Counted from the first letter of the stretch, positions 23,309 through 32,096 are shown. The stretch: DNA of 45,499 bases from Streptomyces sp. CB01201 (GCF_002803085.1 NZ_NNBJ01000029.1:29625-75123); one strand, 5' to 3'. Program-made: numbers and translations. The notes: generated by a model not told the origin, from the sequence alone.

Positions 23309-24313
23309 TCAGATCTTCTGGCGGGAGGAGTTGTAGAGCGAGGCCGTCAGCTTGGCGACCTCCTCCTGGCTGGGGCCGCCACCGGTGGCGGCCTTGCCCA
23401 GGTCCACCACGTCCACGACGGCGTACGTGCTGTAGTCGGCCCAGACGCAGATCGGGATCAGGGCCTCCTTCGGCCCCTTCGCGGGCGTCCCGTCGGCGGC
23501 CGAGTTGGTCAGCTTCATGTTCTGGCACTTCATCAGCGCGCCCGAGAACCCGGCCGGCTTCACGATCTTGGCCTCGCCGACGAGCTCGGCCTTGATGCTC
23601 GGGTCCTTGCTGGTGTTGTTCTTGGCGTTCACGAACGAGGCGTCGATCACCTTGGCGGGGTCGGCGATGTCGCCCCAGACACCCTGGAAGCTGAGCGCCT
23701 TGGTGGTCAGCGGGTTGGCGCTGTCACCGGCCTGGTACTGCGCGCCGAGCTGCTGCGGGTTCTTGACGCCGAGGGCCTCGGCCTTGCTCTTCTGGTCCGC
23801 CGTCATGGGCGTCTTGACGTCCCCCTGGGGGCTCTTCTTGAAGTCCTCGACCGTCGCCGGCGGGACGATCTTGTAGCCCTTGGTGCTCGCCGACACATCG
23901 CTGTTGCTCGCGCCGCCGCCCTTGGTGAGGAACCACACCCCGCCGCCGATGACCGCGAGAGCCACGACGACCGAGGCGACGATGAGCCCCGTCTTCTTCT
24001 TCGGCGCCGGGGGCGCGGGCTGCATCGGGCCGCCGTACGGAGGCTGCTGGCCGTACGGGGGCTGCTGGGGCGGCTGGCCGTACGGGCCGGGCTGCTGCTG
24101 CGGGTAGCCGTACGGCTGCTGCGGCGGCTGCTGCCCGTAGGGTCCCGGCTGCTGCGGGGGAACGCCCTGCGGCGCCTGCTGCGGATAGCCGTAACCGGGC
24201 TGCGGCTGACCGGGCTGCCCGTAGGGATTGGGCTGCTGCGGCGGCTGCTGGCCGTACGGGCCGGGCTGCTGAGGCTGCTGACCGCCGTACGGGCCCGGCT
24301 GGTTGTAGCTCAT
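23309..24313 (-). CDS. Pro/Gln/Gly/Tyr-rich single-pass membrane protein
   Basis: 334 residues. Residues 1-105 are an intrinsically disordered repeat of QQPGPYGQ, QQPNPYGQP and QQPYGYPQ type, encoded by imperfect DNA repeats at ~24006-24300. A KKK stop precedes one membrane helix (TGLIVASVVVALAVIGGGVWF, about 108-128). The C-terminal ~200 residues should be outside the cell and contain two cysteines (LMKCQNM, PICVW) that may pair. The architecture is common in Streptomyces membrane proteins, but I cannot name a specific function. The ATG at 24313 has GGGGGAA upstream. Divergent from valS and convergent with clpX. Confidence 0.85.
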   Translation of the reverse strand: MSYNQPGPYGGQQPQQPGPYGQQPPQQPNPYGQPGQPQPGYGYPQQAPQGVPPQQPGPYGQQPPQQPYGYPQQQPGPYGQPPQQPPYGQQPPYGGPMQPAPPAPKKKTGLIVASVVVALAVIGGGVWFLTKGGGASNSDVSASTKGYKIVPPATVEDFKKSPQGDVKTPMTADQKSKAEALGVKNPQQLGAQYQAGDSANPLTTKALSFQGVWGDIADPAKVIDASFVNAKNNTSKDPSIKAELVGEAKIVKPAGFSGALMKCQNMKLTNSAADGTPAKGPKEALIPICVWADYSTYAVVDVVDLGKAATGGGPSQEEVAKLTASLYNSSRQKI

Positions 24314-24414
24314 TGCTGGGTTCCCCCTAGGAATGCTTATCCGATCCGGACATCCTGACCGAAGAGGCGGCGGCGTGGTGCATCGGGGGGCTCACCGTTA
24401 CCAAAGATTCCCGT

Positions 24415-24444
24415 TTCAGTACGGGCCGGTGACACCTCTAAACT
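24415..24444 (+). promoter_or_regulatory. valS promoter, leaderless
   Basis: TAAACT (24439-24444) is followed by exactly 6 nt and then the GTG start. A weak -35 (TTCAGT) lies 18 bp upstream of it. No Shine-Dalgarno precedes the GTG. The valS mRNA therefore probably begins at or next to its start codon. Confidence 0.6.
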
Positions 24445-24450
24445 GGCCCA

Positions 24451-27075
24451 GTGACCGAGAACTCTCAGCAGCAGAATCCAGCGCCCATCACCGAACTGCC
24501 GACCCAGTACGCGCCGGCCGAGGTAGAGGGGAAGCTGTACGAGCGCTGGGTAGAGCGCGGTTACTTCACCGCCGACGCGGCGTCCGAGAAGGACCCGTAC
24601 ACCATCGTCATCCCGCCGCCGAACGTCACGGGCGCGCTGCACCTGGGCCACGCCTTCCAGGTCACGCTCATGGACGCGCTCACCCGCCGCAAGCGGATGC
24701 AGGGCTACGAGACGCTGTGGCTGCCCGGCATGGACCACGCGGGCATCGCCACGCAGAACAAGGTCGAGCAGCAGCTCGCCGAGGAGGGCAAGTCCCGCCA
24801 GGACCTCGGCCGGGAGGCGTTCACCGAGCGCGTCTGGCAGTGGAAGGGCGAGTACGGCGGCCGCATCCTCGGCCAGCTCAAGCGGCTCGGCGCGGGCCTC
24901 GACTGGTCGCGCGAGCGGTTCACCATGGACGAGGGCCTGTCGAAGGCCGTCCAGACCATCTTCAAGAACCTGTACGACGACGAGCTGATCTACCGGGCCG
25001 AGCGCATCATCAACTGGTGCCCGCGCTGTCTGACCGCCATCTCGGACATCGAGGTGGAGTACCAGGAGGACCCGGGCGAGCTCGTCTCGCTGAAGTACGG
25101 CGAGGGGGACGACACGCTGGTCGTCGCGACCACCCGCGCCGAGACGATGCTGGGTGACACCGCGATCGCCGTCCACCCCGACGACGAGCGCTACCGGCAC
25201 CTGGTCGGCAAGCTCATCAAGCTCCCGCTGACCGACCGCTCCATCCCGGTCGTCGCGGACGCCCACGTCGACCCCGAGTTCGGCACCGGCTGCGTCAAGG
25301 TGACCCCGGCGCACGACCCGAACGACTTCGCCATCGGGCAGCGGCACGACCTCGAATCCATCACGGTCATGGACGAGCGCGGGGTCATCACGGTCCCCGG
25401 TCCCTTCCAGGGCCTGGACCGCTACGAGGCCCGTTCGGCGATCGTCGGCGCGCTCAAGGAGCAGGGCCGCATCGTCGCCGAGAAGCGCCCCTACATGCAC
25501 TCGGTCGGCCACTGCTCGCGCTGCAAGACCACCGTCGAGCCGCGCCTGTCGATGCAGTGGTGGGTCAAGGTCGGCCCGCTCGCGCAGGCCGCCGGTGACG
25601 CGGTCCGCGACGGCCGGGTCAAGATCCACCCCGAGGACATGTCGAAGCGGTACTTCGACTGGGTCGACAACATGCACGACTGGTGCATCTCGCGCCAGCT
25701 GTGGTGGGGCCACCGCATCCCGATCTGGTACGGCCCCGAGGGCCAAGTCGTCTGCGTCGGACCCGACGACGAGGTGCCCACCGGCGAGGGCTGGCACCAG
25801 GACCCCGACGTCCTGGACACCTGGTTCTCCTCGGGCCTGTGGCCGTTCTCCACGCTGGGCTGGCCGGAGAAGACCGCCGACCTGGAGAAGTTCTACTCGA
25901 CCGACGTCCTGCTCACCGGCCACGACATCATCTTCTTCTGGGTCGCCCGGATGATGATGTTCGGCCTGTACGCGATGGACGGCGAAGTCCCGTTCAAGAC
26001 GGTCGCGTTGACCGGTCTGGTCCGTGACGAGTTCGGCAAGAAGATGTCGAAGTCCAACCCGAACGCGGTCGACCCGCTGGACTGGATGGACAACTACGGC
26101 TCGGACGCGGTCCGTTTCACCCTCGCCAAGGGCGCCAACCCCGGCGCGGACGTGCCGATCGGCGAGGACTGGGTCCAGGCGTCCCGCAACTTCGCCAACA
26201 AGATCTGGAACGCCACGCGCTTCGCGCTCATGAACGGCGCGACCGTCGAGGGCGAACTCCCGCCCGTGGAGCAGTTGTCGGCGACCGACCGCTGGATCCT
26301 GTCGCGGCTCAACAAGACCGTGGCCGAGGTCGACGCGTACTACGAGGACTACCAGTTCGCCAAGCTCAGCGAGGCGCTCTACCACTTCGCGTGGGACGAG
26401 GTCTTCGACTGGTACGTCGAGCTGTCGAAGACGACGTTCTTCGCGGGCGGCGAGCAGGCCAAGGTCTCCGGCCGGGTCCTCGGCGAGGTCCTCGACGTGA
26501 TGCTGCGGGTCCTGCACCCGGTCGTCCCGTTCGTCACCGACACCCTGTGGACGACCCTGACCGGCGGCGAGTCCCTCGTGATCGCCGACTGGCCGCGCGA
26601 CAGCGGCTTCCGCGACGAGGCCGCCGAGCGCGAGATCGAGCTGGTCCAGCAGGTCGTCACCGAGGTCCGCCGCTTCCGTTCCGACCAGGGCCTCCAGCCC
26701 GGCCAGAAGGTCCCGGCCGAGCTCACCCTGACCGGCACCGCGCTGGCCCCGCACGAGGCGGCCATCCGTCAGCTGCTCCGCCTCCAGCCGGCCGGCGAGG
26801 GCTTCCACGCCACCGCCTCGCTGCCGGTCGCGGGCGCCACGGTCGCGCTCGACCTGTCCGGCACGATCGACGTCGAGGCCGAGCGCAAGCGCCTGACCAA
26901 GGATCTCGGGGCGGCCGAGAAGGAGAAGGCGGACGCCAACAAGAAGCTCGGCAACGAGGCCTTCCTCGCGAAGGCCCCGGACAACGTGGTCGACAAGATC
27001 CGGACCCGGCTCGCCAAGGCCGAGGCCGACATCGAGCGCATCGGCAACCAGATCGCGAGCCTGCCGCAGGCCTGA
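24451..27075 (+). CDS. valS: Valyl-tRNA synthetase
   Basis: Charges tRNA-Val. An 874-residue class Ia synthetase with HIGH motif HLGH at 64-67 (PPPNVTGALHLGHA), the CP1 editing domain in the middle (TTRAETMLGDTAIAVHP, GTGCVKVTPAHDPND), the KMSKS motif at 531-535, an anticodon-binding helical region, and the C-terminal coiled coil typical of ValRS (EAERKRLTKDLGAAEKEKA). Full length. The GTG start is probably used as a leaderless start from TAAACT. No T-box leader is present or possible in so short an upstream region. A terminator follows. Confidence 0.98.
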   Translation: MTENSQQQNPAPITELPTQYAPAEVEGKLYERWVERGYFTADAASEKDPYTIVIPPPNVTGALHLGHAFQVTLMDALTRRKRMQGYETLWLPGMDHAGIATQNKVEQQLAEEGKSRQDLGREAFTERVWQWKGEYGGRILGQLKRLGAGLDWSRERFTMDEGLSKAVQTIFKNLYDDELIYRAERIINWCPRCLTAISDIEVEYQEDPGELVSLKYGEGDDTLVVATTRAETMLGDTAIAVHPDDERYRHLVGKLIKLPLTDRSIPVVADAHVDPEFGTGCVKVTPAHDPNDFAIGQRHDLESITVMDERGVITVPGPFQGLDRYEARSAIVGALKEQGRIVAEKRPYMHSVGHCSRCKTTVEPRLSMQWWVKVGPLAQAAGDAVRDGRVKIHPEDMSKRYFDWVDNMHDWCISRQLWWGHRIPIWYGPEGQVVCVGPDDEVPTGEGWHQDPDVLDTWFSSGLWPFSTLGWPEKTADLEKFYSTDVLLTGHDIIFFWVARMMMFGLYAMDGEVPFKTVALTGLVRDEFGKKMSKSNPNAVDPLDWMDNYGSDAVRFTLAKGANPGADVPIGEDWVQASRNFANKIWNATRFALMNGATVEGELPPVEQLSATDRWILSRLNKTVAEVDAYYEDYQFAKLSEALYHFAWDEVFDWYVELSKTTFFAGGEQAKVSGRVLGEVLDVMLRVLHPVVPFVTDTLWTTLTGGESLVIADWPRDSGFRDEAAEREIELVQQVVTEVRRFRSDQGLQPGQKVPAELTLTGTALAPHEAAIRQLLRLQPAGEGFHATASLPVAGATVALDLSGTIDVEAERKRLTKDLGAAEKEKADANKKLGNEAFLAKAPDNVVDKIRTRLAKAEADIERIGNQIASLPQA

Positions 27076-27097
27076 TCAGGACGCCGTACGGAGACGA

Positions 27098-27132
27098 GGA
27101 AGGCCCCCGGGACCAGGTCCCGGGGGCCTTCC
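27098..27132. terminator. Bidirectional terminator after valS
   Basis: A 15-bp stem (GGAAGGCCCCCGGGA / TCCCGGGGGCCTTCC) with loop CCAGG, between valS and the convergent VKOR gene. Confidence 0.9.
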
Positions 27133-27150
27133 CCGTGGTCGCGCCCCCAT

Positions 27151-27717
27151 TCAGAACAGCCGGTCGCCGAACTCCGCCCACACCAGCGCCGCGACCACGG
27201 CGTACATCGCGAGCGGCACCAGCCAGTGCGGCACCGCCCGGCGCACCCAGGAGCGGGGCCGGGCGACCTGCCGGGTGACGTACCAGAACAGCGGGATCAT
27301 CACCGCCCACACCAGCAGGCACCACGGGCACAGCGCCCCGATGACATACAGGCACTGGCTGATCAGCCACACCGTGAAGGCGAAGCCTGCCGTGACGCCG
27401 GCCCAGACGCCGAGCCACAGCCACCGGGGGAACTCCGCGCCCGCGACCAGGGCGAGCCCCAGCGCCGCGAGGGCCGCGAACGCGCCCACGCCGAGCAGCA
27501 TGTTGGGGAAGCCGAGCAGATTGCCCTGCCAGGTCTGCATGACGTCACCGCAGCTGAGCACCGCGTTGATGTTGCAGCCGGGGGAGAAGGCCGGGTTCTC
27601 CAGGGTGTGGACGCGGTCCGCGGTCAAGGCCGCGGAGGCGAGCGTGCCGAGCAGTCCGCCGACCAGCAGGAGCAGGCCGGTGCCGCGCGCGGAACGGCTG
27701 GGGGAGGGGGCGGGCAT
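27151..27717 (-). CDS. Vitamin K epoxide reductase (VKOR) family protein
   Basis: A 188-residue integral membrane oxidoreductase. Bacterial VKORs reoxidise DsbA-like proteins with menaquinone to make disulfides outside the cytoplasm. The loop cysteines C48 and C56 (GCNINAVLSCGDVM) and the quinone-side CPWC motif at C130-C133 (GALCPWCLLVW) are present, with about five membrane helices. A minus-strand TAGCGT (27732-27727) ends 9 nt before an in-frame GTG that would begin at 27726 and 7 nt before the ATG at 27717, so the ATG is likely a near-leaderless start. The gene lies with a histidine kinase and a second mreB between valS and folC. Confidence 0.9.
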   Translation of the reverse strand: MPAPSPSRSARGTGLLLLVGGLLGTLASAALTADRVHTLENPAFSPGCNINAVLSCGDVMQTWQGNLLGFPNMLLGVGAFAALAALGLALVAGAEFPRWLWLGVWAGVTAGFAFTVWLISQCLYVIGALCPWCLLVWAVMIPLFWYVTRQVARPRSWVRRAVPHWLVPLAMYAVVAALVWAEFGDRLF

Positions 27718-27789
27718 GGACTCCACGCTAGGGATCCGGACGGCCGTGGGGGCAGGGCCGAACGGACGGGACCGGCGTGCGACATATCA

Positions 27790-27799
27790 CTAAATTTAG
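27790..27799. promoter_or_regulatory. AT-rich palindrome in a divergent promoter region
   Basis: CTAAATTTAG is a perfect 10-bp palindrome in the ~120-bp gap between the divergent VKOR and histidine kinase genes, preceded by ACATATCA. Such AT-rich sequence is rare in this DNA. It could be an operator or promoter core; the binding factor is unknown. Confidence 0.35.
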
Positions 27800-27836
27800 G
27801 CCGTTCGGCTCAACCGATCGGGCCCAAAGACCTTGG

Positions 27837-29009
27837 ATGATGGAGGGCATGCACACCCCGCCCCCGCCCTCCGCGCCGCAGCGCGCGCTGGCGGCGGCGC
27901 GTGCCGTGGGCGCGCGGTGGGTGGGCGATCAGCGGGCCCTGGACGCGCTGATCGCGCTGAGCTGCTTCGGCCTGATGGTCCTGGACGTGCCGGGCCTGGC
28001 CAAGGCCGACAACTCCCTCAACAGCTACACCGCCCCGCCGGTTCTCGCGGTGGGGGCCGCGACGCTGCTCCTGCGGCGCCGCTGGCCGTGGCTGCCGTAT
28101 CTGGTCTCGCTGCTCTTCCTGGGCTGGCTGCACCAGCTGAACCTGGTCCAGTTCGCGCTGTACTCGGTCGGCCGCTTCCGCGGCCGGCGCGCGGGCGTCC
28201 TCGCCACCATCGGGTACATCGCGGTGGCGTACATCCTGTTCAACCTGCCGGGCTGGCCCGACACCCGGGGGGAGACGCTCAGTTCGTTCCTGGCGATCGT
28301 GGTGCCGGTGGGGGTGCTCGCCTCCGGCGTGGGCATCTCCGCCTACCGCCACGACCTCGTCCACGAGCTGGAGGCCCAGCGCGCCGAGACGTCGGCCCTC
28401 CAGGCGGTGCAGGCCGAGCGGGTCTCGGTGGCCCGGGACGTGCACGACATGGTGGGACGGGAGTTGACGATGCTCGCCGTGCGTTCCGAGGTGCTCGCGA
28501 TGCGGGCCAGGAACGAGCCGCACCACAAGGACTTCGAGGAGCTGGCGGACACCGCGCGCCGGGCCCACCTCATGCTGAACGAGATCATCGTGCGGCGCGC
28601 GGACGAACGCACCGCCACGCCCGGTCTGGACGGGCTGCCCGTACTGGCGGAGGAGAGCAGCAGCGCGGGCACCCCGGTCGGCCTCGACATAGAGGAGGCC
28701 GCGCACCGGCTGTCCCCGCTGCGCCAGGCGGCCGTCTACCGGGTCGTCCAGGAGTGCCTGACCAACTCGGTCAAGCACGCCCGGGGCGAGCCCGTCGCGG
28801 TGACGATCCGGCTCGTCGGCGCCCACCTCGTGGTGACGGTGCAGAACCCGCTGCCGCGCTCGGCCCCGGTGAAGGACCCGGTCTCCACGGGGACCGGGAC
28901 CTTCTCGATGCGGGAGCGGGTGGAGAGCATGGGCGGTTCGCTCGCCACCACCCGTACCGACACCACCTACGAGGTGCGGGCGACGCTCCCGGCGGGAACG
29001 GTCGGCTGA
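27837..29009 (+). CDS. NarL/DesK-type sensor histidine kinase, orphan
   Basis: 390 residues. The N-terminal half has several membrane helices (ALIALSCFGLMVLDVPG, ATLLLRRRWPWLPYLVSLLF, LATIGYIAVAYILFNL, FLAIVVPVGVLASGVGI). A HisKA_3 dimerisation domain follows with the phospho-acceptor in VARDVHDMVGRELTML (H203), then an HATPase domain with N-box VVQECLTNSVKHA and MRERVESMGG. The G1 position reads VQNPLP rather than DxGxG, which is seen in some members of this family in Streptomyces. No response regulator is adjacent. ATGs at 27837, 27840 and 27849 all occur; the last has GGAGGG only 1-2 nt away, so the start is uncertain by a few codons. Confidence 0.85.
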   Translation: MMEGMHTPPPPSAPQRALAAARAVGARWVGDQRALDALIALSCFGLMVLDVPGLAKADNSLNSYTAPPVLAVGAATLLLRRRWPWLPYLVSLLFLGWLHQLNLVQFALYSVGRFRGRRAGVLATIGYIAVAYILFNLPGWPDTRGETLSSFLAIVVPVGVLASGVGISAYRHDLVHELEAQRAETSALQAVQAERVSVARDVHDMVGRELTMLAVRSEVLAMRARNEPHHKDFEELADTARRAHLMLNEIIVRRADERTATPGLDGLPVLAEESSSAGTPVGLDIEEAAHRLSPLRQAAVYRVVQECLTNSVKHARGEPVAVTIRLVGAHLVVTVQNPLPRSAPVKDPVSTGTGTFSMRERVESMGGSLATTRTDTTYEVRATLPAGTVG

Positions 29010-29076
29010 CGGGGGCGCCCGGCGGGACCGGGACCGGCGGCCCGTGTGCCCCCGCCCGCCCGGGCGTCGCCCGGTC

Positions 29077-30084
29077 CTACGTGCCGACGAGCAGCTTCTG
29101 CAACTGGTCGAAGTCCTCCACGCACTTGCCCGAACCGAGCGCCACACAGTCCAGCGGGTCGTCCGCCACGAACACCGGGATGCCGGTCGCCGAGGCCAGC
29201 CGCAGATCGAGGCCGGGCAGCAGGGCGCCGCCGCCGGTCAGCACGATGCCGTGCTCCATCACATCGCCGGACAGCTCCGGCGGGCACTCCTCCAGGGTGA
29301 CCTTCACCGCCGCGATGATCGACTCGACGGGCTCGTCGAGCGCGGCCCGCACCTCGCGCGCGGTCAGCGACAGCGTCTTGGGCAGGCCGCCCACCTTCTC
29401 GCGGCCCCGGATCGTGAAGGCCCGCTCCTCCAGCTCCTCGTTGCCCGGCACCGGCCACGCCGACCCGATGGCGCACTTGACGTCCTCGGCGGTGCGCTCG
29501 CCGATGAGCAGCGAGTGCTCCTTGCGCACGTAGTCGGTGATCGCGGTGTCCAGGCGGTCGCCGCCCACCCGCAGGGACTGCGAGGTCACGATGCCGCCGA
29601 GCGAGATCACCGCGACCTCGGTGGTGCCGCCGCCGATGTCCACCACCATCGAGCCGCGCGGCTCGGCGACCGGAAGCCCGGCCCCGATGGCCGCCGCCAT
29701 GGGCTCCTCGATGAGGTGCACGGCCTTCGCGCCGGAGCGCTGGGCGGCGTGCACGATCGCGCGCCGCTCCACCGGGGTCACCCCGCTCGGCACGCACACC
29801 ACCATGCGGGTGCGCGGTCGGCGGCCCGGCACCGCCTTCTTCACGAAGTGGCGGATCATTTCCTCCGCCGCCTCGTAGTCGCTGATCACGCCGTCCCGCA
29901 GCGGCCGGATCGCGGTGATCGAACCGGGGGTGCGGCCGATGGTCTCCTTGGCCTCCGTGCCGACGGCGAGGGCCGTGCGACCGCCCTCCTTCATCGCCAC
30001 CACGGACGGCTCGTTGAGCACGATGCCCTGCCCCCTGGCGTACAGAAGCGTGTTGGCGGTGCCGAGGTCGATCCCTATGTCCAT
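29077..30084 (-). CDS. Second MreB-family actin homologue
   Basis: A 335-residue bacterial actin. It has the nucleotide-binding motifs DLGTANTLLYARGQG, DIGGGTTEVAVISLGG and LTGGGALLPGL, and IEEPMAAAIGAGLPV; it is closely similar over its whole length to the mreB at 32816. Differences: it starts directly at MDIGIDLGTANT without the MSFIGRDM membrane-binding extension, and has a 4-5 residue longer segment near GSAWPVPGNEELEERAF. The first ATG is at 30084; the open frame begins at a TTG (30093). MreB in Streptomyces acts mainly in the spore wall; the role of this paralogue is unknown. It is divergent from folC. Confidence 0.9.
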   Translation of the reverse strand: MDIGIDLGTANTLLYARGQGIVLNEPSVVAMKEGGRTALAVGTEAKETIGRTPGSITAIRPLRDGVISDYEAAEEMIRHFVKKAVPGRRPRTRMVVCVPSGVTPVERRAIVHAAQRSGAKAVHLIEEPMAAAIGAGLPVAEPRGSMVVDIGGGTTEVAVISLGGIVTSQSLRVGGDRLDTAITDYVRKEHSLLIGERTAEDVKCAIGSAWPVPGNEELEERAFTIRGREKVGGLPKTLSLTAREVRAALDEPVESIIAAVKVTLEECPPELSGDVMEHGIVLTGGGALLPGLDLRLASATGIPVFVADDPLDCVALGSGKCVEDFDQLQKLLVGT

Positions 30085-30173
30085 GATCGCCAAGTTTGCC
30101 CGGACGGCCCCTGGGACCCGGGGGCCGAAGGTCCCGAAAGGGGCGGGTCCAATGTCCTGTCGGTCCCCCTCCG

Positions 30174-30179
30174 TAGACT
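30174..30179 (+). promoter_or_regulatory. folC -10 box, leaderless
   Basis: TAGACT is followed by 6 nt and the GTG start of folC, the same spacing as for valS. No Shine-Dalgarno is present. Confidence 0.55.
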
Positions 30180-30185
30180 GGTCCC

Positions 30186-31691
30186 GTGACCGAGCAGCCC
30201 GACCGCAGTGAAGCCGATGACTTCGACGGAATCGTCGAAGCCGAGACCAACCGAGACCCCGACCTGGCGGTGATCGAGGCCGGCAGCCGCACCCTGCGCA
30301 CCCACGGCGTCCAGCCCCAGGGCGAAGCCGTGCCCGGCCGCCCGGCCGACCCCGAGGTGGACGCGGCGCTGCGCGCGGTCGAGACCGAGCTGGCGGGCCG
30401 CTGGGGCGAGACCAAGCTGGAGCCGTCCGTCACCCGGATCGCCGCCCTGATGGACGTCCTCGGGGAGCCGCAGCGCGCCTACCCGACCATCCACATCACC
30501 GGCACCAACGGCAAGACCTCCACCGCCCGCATGATCGAGGCCCTGCTCGGCGCCTTCGAGCTGCGCACCGGGCGCTACACCTCGCCGCACATCCAGTCGA
30601 TCACCGAGCGGATCAGCCTGGACGGCCTGCCCATCCCCGCCGAGCGCTTCATCGAGACGTACGACGACATCAAGCCGTACGTCGAGATGGTCGACGCCCG
30701 GGAGGAGTTCCGGCTCTCCTTCTTCGAGGTCCTCACCGGCATGGCGTACGCGGCCTTCGCGGACGCGCCGGTGGACGTGGCGGTCGTCGAGGTCGGCATG
30801 GGCGGCACCTGGGACGCGACGAACGTCATCGACGCGGGCGTCGCCGTCGTCACCCCCATCGACCTGGACCACACCGACCGGCTCGGCGGCACGACCGCCG
30901 AGATCGCCACGGAGAAGTCCGGGATCATCAAGCAGGACGCGACCGTGATCCTGGCCCAGCAGCCGGTGGACGCGGCGCAGGTCATGCTGAAGAAGGCCGT
31001 CGAGAAGGACGCCACGGTGGCCCGCGAGGGCATGGAGTTCGGCATCGTGAGCCGTGAGGTCGCCGTCGGCGGCCAGCTCCTGACGCTGCGCGGCCTCGGC
31101 GGCGAGTACGGGGAAGTCTTCCTGCCGCTGTACGGCGCCCACCAGGCGCACAACGCGGCCGTCGCGCTCGCCGCCGTCGAGGCGTTCTTCGGCGTCGGCT
31201 CGCAGCAGCCGGGCCCGCTCGACCTCGACACCGTCCGCAAGGCGTTCGCCTCCGTCGTCTCGCCCGGCCGCCTGGAGGTCGTGCGCCGCTCGCCGACCGT
31301 GGTCCTGGACGCCGCGCACAACCCGGCCGGCGCCCGGGCCACGGCGGACGGCCTGACCGAGGCGTTCGGCTTCTCGCGGCTGATCGGTGTGGTCGCCGCC
31401 AGCGCCGACAAGGACGTCAAGGGGCTGCTCGAAGCGTTCGAGCCGGTCTTCGCCGAGGTCGTGGTCACCGCCAACGCCTCCATGCGCTCGATGGACGTGG
31501 ACGAGCTGGCCGCGCTCGCCGTCGAGGTCTTCGGCGACGAGCGGGTCGTGGTCGAGCCCCGCCTGGACGACGCCATCGAGGCCGCCATCACCCTGGCCGA
31601 GGAGGAGGACGAGTACGCGGGCGCGGGCGTCCTCGTCACCGGCTCCGTGTTCACGGTCGGCGACGCCCGGCTGCTGCTGAAGAGGGGCTGA
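30186..31691 (+). CDS. folC: Folylpolyglutamate synthase / dihydrofolate synthase
   Basis: Adds glutamate to dihydropteroate and to folates, retaining them in the cell. A 501-residue Mur-ligase-fold enzyme with the ATP-binding loop HITGTNGKTSTAR (G106-S112), the family signatures FFEVLTGMAYAAFAD and VEVGMGGTWDATNVID, and in the C-terminal domain VVLDAAHNPAGARATADGL. The first ~55 residues are a poorly conserved acidic extension. It reads into the DUF4233 gene with a 4-nt gap, so the two are co-transcribed. Confidence 0.96.
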   Translation: MTEQPDRSEADDFDGIVEAETNRDPDLAVIEAGSRTLRTHGVQPQGEAVPGRPADPEVDAALRAVETELAGRWGETKLEPSVTRIAALMDVLGEPQRAYPTIHITGTNGKTSTARMIEALLGAFELRTGRYTSPHIQSITERISLDGLPIPAERFIETYDDIKPYVEMVDAREEFRLSFFEVLTGMAYAAFADAPVDVAVVEVGMGGTWDATNVIDAGVAVVTPIDLDHTDRLGGTTAEIATEKSGIIKQDATVILAQQPVDAAQVMLKKAVEKDATVAREGMEFGIVSREVAVGGQLLTLRGLGGEYGEVFLPLYGAHQAHNAAVALAAVEAFFGVGSQQPGPLDLDTVRKAFASVVSPGRLEVVRRSPTVVLDAAHNPAGARATADGLTEAFGFSRLIGVVAASADKDVKGLLEAFEPVFAEVVVTANASMRSMDVDELAALAVEVFGDERVVVEPRLDDAIEAAITLAEEEDEYAGAGVLVTGSVFTVGDARLLLKRG

Positions 31692-31695
31692 CCCG

Positions 31696-32046
31696 ATGCG
31701 TACGCTCTGCGCGTCCACCCTGATCGGTGAATTCTTCGTGATCGCCTTCGCGGGCCTGGTCGCGATGAAGGACCCCGACCTCGCCACCACCACCGTGTGG
31801 ACGGTGTGCGGCATCGGCATGCTGCTCTCGGTGCTGCTCTGCGGGATGCTCGGCCGGCGCGGCGGCGTCGAGCTCGGCTGGGCGCTCCAGATCGCCCTGA
31901 TCGCGAGCGGTTTCGCGGTGCCGCTGATGTTCTTCATGGGCGCCCTGTTCGCGGCCCTGTGGTGGGCCTCGGTGCACTACGGCCGCAAGATCGACGAGGC
32001 GAAGGCGAGATTCGCGGCGCAGGCCGAGGCCCAGCCGCAGGCCTGA
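31696..32046 (+). CDS. DUF4233 membrane protein
   Basis: A 116-residue integral membrane protein with four hydrophobic segments (ASTLIGEFFVIAFAGLVAM, TVWTVCGIGMLLSVLLCGML, LGWALQIALIASGFAVPLM, FMGALFAALWWASVHYG) and a short charged tail. Its place between folC and ndk is the standard actinobacterial position of DUF4233 proteins. The function is unknown. It starts 4 nt after the folC stop codon, which implies translational coupling. Confidence 0.88.
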   Translation: MRTLCASTLIGEFFVIAFAGLVAMKDPDLATTTVWTVCGIGMLLSVLLCGMLGRRGGVELGWALQIALIASGFAVPLMFFMGALFAALWWASVHYGRKIDEAKARFAAQAEAQPQA

Positions 32047-32061
32047 GCGGCGGTGGCGGGA

Positions 32062-32096
32062 CCGGGTGTCGGGCCTTCGGCTACACCCGGTAATCT
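32062..32096 (+). promoter_or_regulatory. Hairpin and candidate ndk -10 box
   Basis: An 8-bp inverted repeat CCGGGTGT / ACACCCGG (32062-32069, 32083-32090) is directly followed by TAATCT (32091-32096), a good -10 candidate giving a ~30-nt leader with AAGGAG before ndk. The hairpin may end the folC transcript. Confidence 0.5.

Noticed and set aside
20296..24358. Long minus-strand frames opposite clpP1, clpP2, clpX and valS
   Set aside because: They mirror conserved plus-strand genes and consist of low-complexity Leu/Asp/Val/Gly-rich translation.
24314..24450. Riboswitch or T-box in front of valS
   Set aside because: The -10 box sits 6 nt before the start codon, which leaves no room for a leader RNA, and no T-box sequence is seen.
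27777..29009. Histidine kinase as a degenerate pseudogene because the G1 box lacks DxGxG
   Set aside because: The frame is intact, the H-box and N-box are normal, and VxNPLP at this position occurs in functional-looking relatives.
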